From Microthrixaceae bacterium (GTDB taxonomy: Bacteria > Actinomycetota > Acidimicrobiia > Acidimicrobiales > Acidimicrobilacustridaceae): a stretch of DNA of 5,319 nt. Numbering within the stretch: the stretch's first letter is position 1; each line of letters begins with the position of its first letter. The DNA lies in the NCBI GenBank assembly GCA_023264915.1, contig JAHFUU010000228.1, positions 1 through 5,319 on the forward strand, read 5' to 3'. The notes below the pieces were generated by a model. That model was not told the DNA's origin, made no database searches, and saw only the letters and a list, made by a program, of their open reading frames with translations. The position numbers and the translations under genes were made by a program. Of this stretch, positions 4,960-5,319 are shown piece by piece.

Positions 4960-5319
4960 GTGATCGAGACGTCGATCTCCTACGGCGACGCGTATGGTTG
5001 GCCGGTGGACGATTGCGGCGGAAGGGAGACCGCTTCGACGGTTCGGGTCGAGCGGGGGCGCCACCCGGCTGCTGCGGCCGCGCTCGTGGTCGTCGTGGTC
5101 ACGGCGTCGGCGTTTGGGCTGTCGTGGTGGAGCCGGGCGGGGCGGGAGTCGCCGATCGAGGCACAGAGGCCATCGACGACGCAAGCGCCACCGTCGCCGG
5201 GGTGGTCGGTGGTGAACGCGGTCGGCCTGCCGGATGTTGATGCTCAAGTTGTGGAGCAAGGTCCTGGTTATCTTGCAGTCGGCGCCTCGGCCGGGCAGTT
5301 CTCAGTGTGGAGCGCTGCG
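4960..5319 (+). CDS. Membrane-anchored exported protein, cut off at its C-terminus
   Basis: The frame is open to the right edge (120 codons from the GTG at 4960). A short cytosolic part ends in a basic stretch (VRVERGRH), then one membrane segment, PAAAAALVVVVVTASAFGLSWW, acts as signal-anchor or uncleaved signal peptide. A Ser/Thr/Pro linker (RPSTTQAPPSPG) leads to the start of what looks like a folded outer domain (WSVVNAVGLPDVDAQ, GPGYLAVGASAGQF). The arrangement is typical of actinobacterial cell-surface proteins, but the domain is too short to name; repeats such as YLAVG could be the start of a beta-propeller, which is a guess. The start is uncertain: GTG 4960 has only a weak ribosome site. 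GTG 5005 lies 6 nt after a TATGGT box (4993-4998) and could be read from a leaderless mRNA, leaving a 22-residue N-terminus. Confidence 0.65.
   Translation, partial: MIETSISYGDAYGWPVDDCGGRETASTVRVERGRHPAAAAALVVVVVTASAFGLSWWSRAGRESPIEAQRPSTTQAPPSPGWSVVNAVGLPDVDAQVVEQGPGYLAVGASAGQFSVWSAA

Noticed and set aside
4864..5259. A 131-codon minus-strand frame at the right edge
   Set aside because: It is dominated by Arg and Pro runs, typical of a GC-rich shadow, and lies opposite a plus frame with a clear membrane segment.

Overview
The window is GC-rich DNA, probably from a high-GC actinobacterium. The signs are strong G/C preference at third codon positions, GTG and TTG start candidates, a WHG-type TetR regulator beside a phytoene-desaturase-like flavoenzyme, and TAnnnT-type -10 boxes. 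No rRNA, tRNA, CRISPR array, transposase or integrase is visible, so the lineage cannot be fixed more closely.

Layout. Positions 1-853 (minus strand) hold two overlapping unrecognised genes: an 84-residue protein with a leucine-zipper-like helix and a CxxC pair, then an at least 200-residue protein that runs off the left edge. Positions 854-989 are a gap with a palindromic operator-like site, an extended -10 box and a small hairpin. Positions 990-2708 (minus) encode a 572-residue FAD-dependent oxidoreductase of the CrtI/retinol-saturase type. Positions 2709-2891 are a divergent control region with two interlocked promoters, a near-perfect 23-bp palindrome, a second degenerate copy, and a possible 25-codon leader ORF. 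Positions 2892-3521 (plus) encode a TetR regulator with a WHG-type C-terminal domain. Positions 3522-3747 are a convergent gap. Positions 3748-4640 (minus) hold a CPBP/CAAX-type membrane protease and a small 68-residue gene upstream of it. Positions 4651-4863 (minus) keep an open, coding-like frame with no good start. From about 4960 (plus) a membrane-anchored protein begins and runs off the right edge.

How it may work together. The TetR protein most likely binds the palindrome between itself and the flavoenzyme and controls both, because that palindrome overlaps the -35 of one promoter and the -10 of the other. A third site with the same AAC centre lies just upstream of the 84-residue gene. 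The flavoenzyme and the two unknown genes may therefore form one locally controlled response, probably to a lipophilic or polyene-like compound. The protease cluster and the right-edge membrane protein show no clear link to that unit. The proteins are supported by motifs; the regulatory model is inference.
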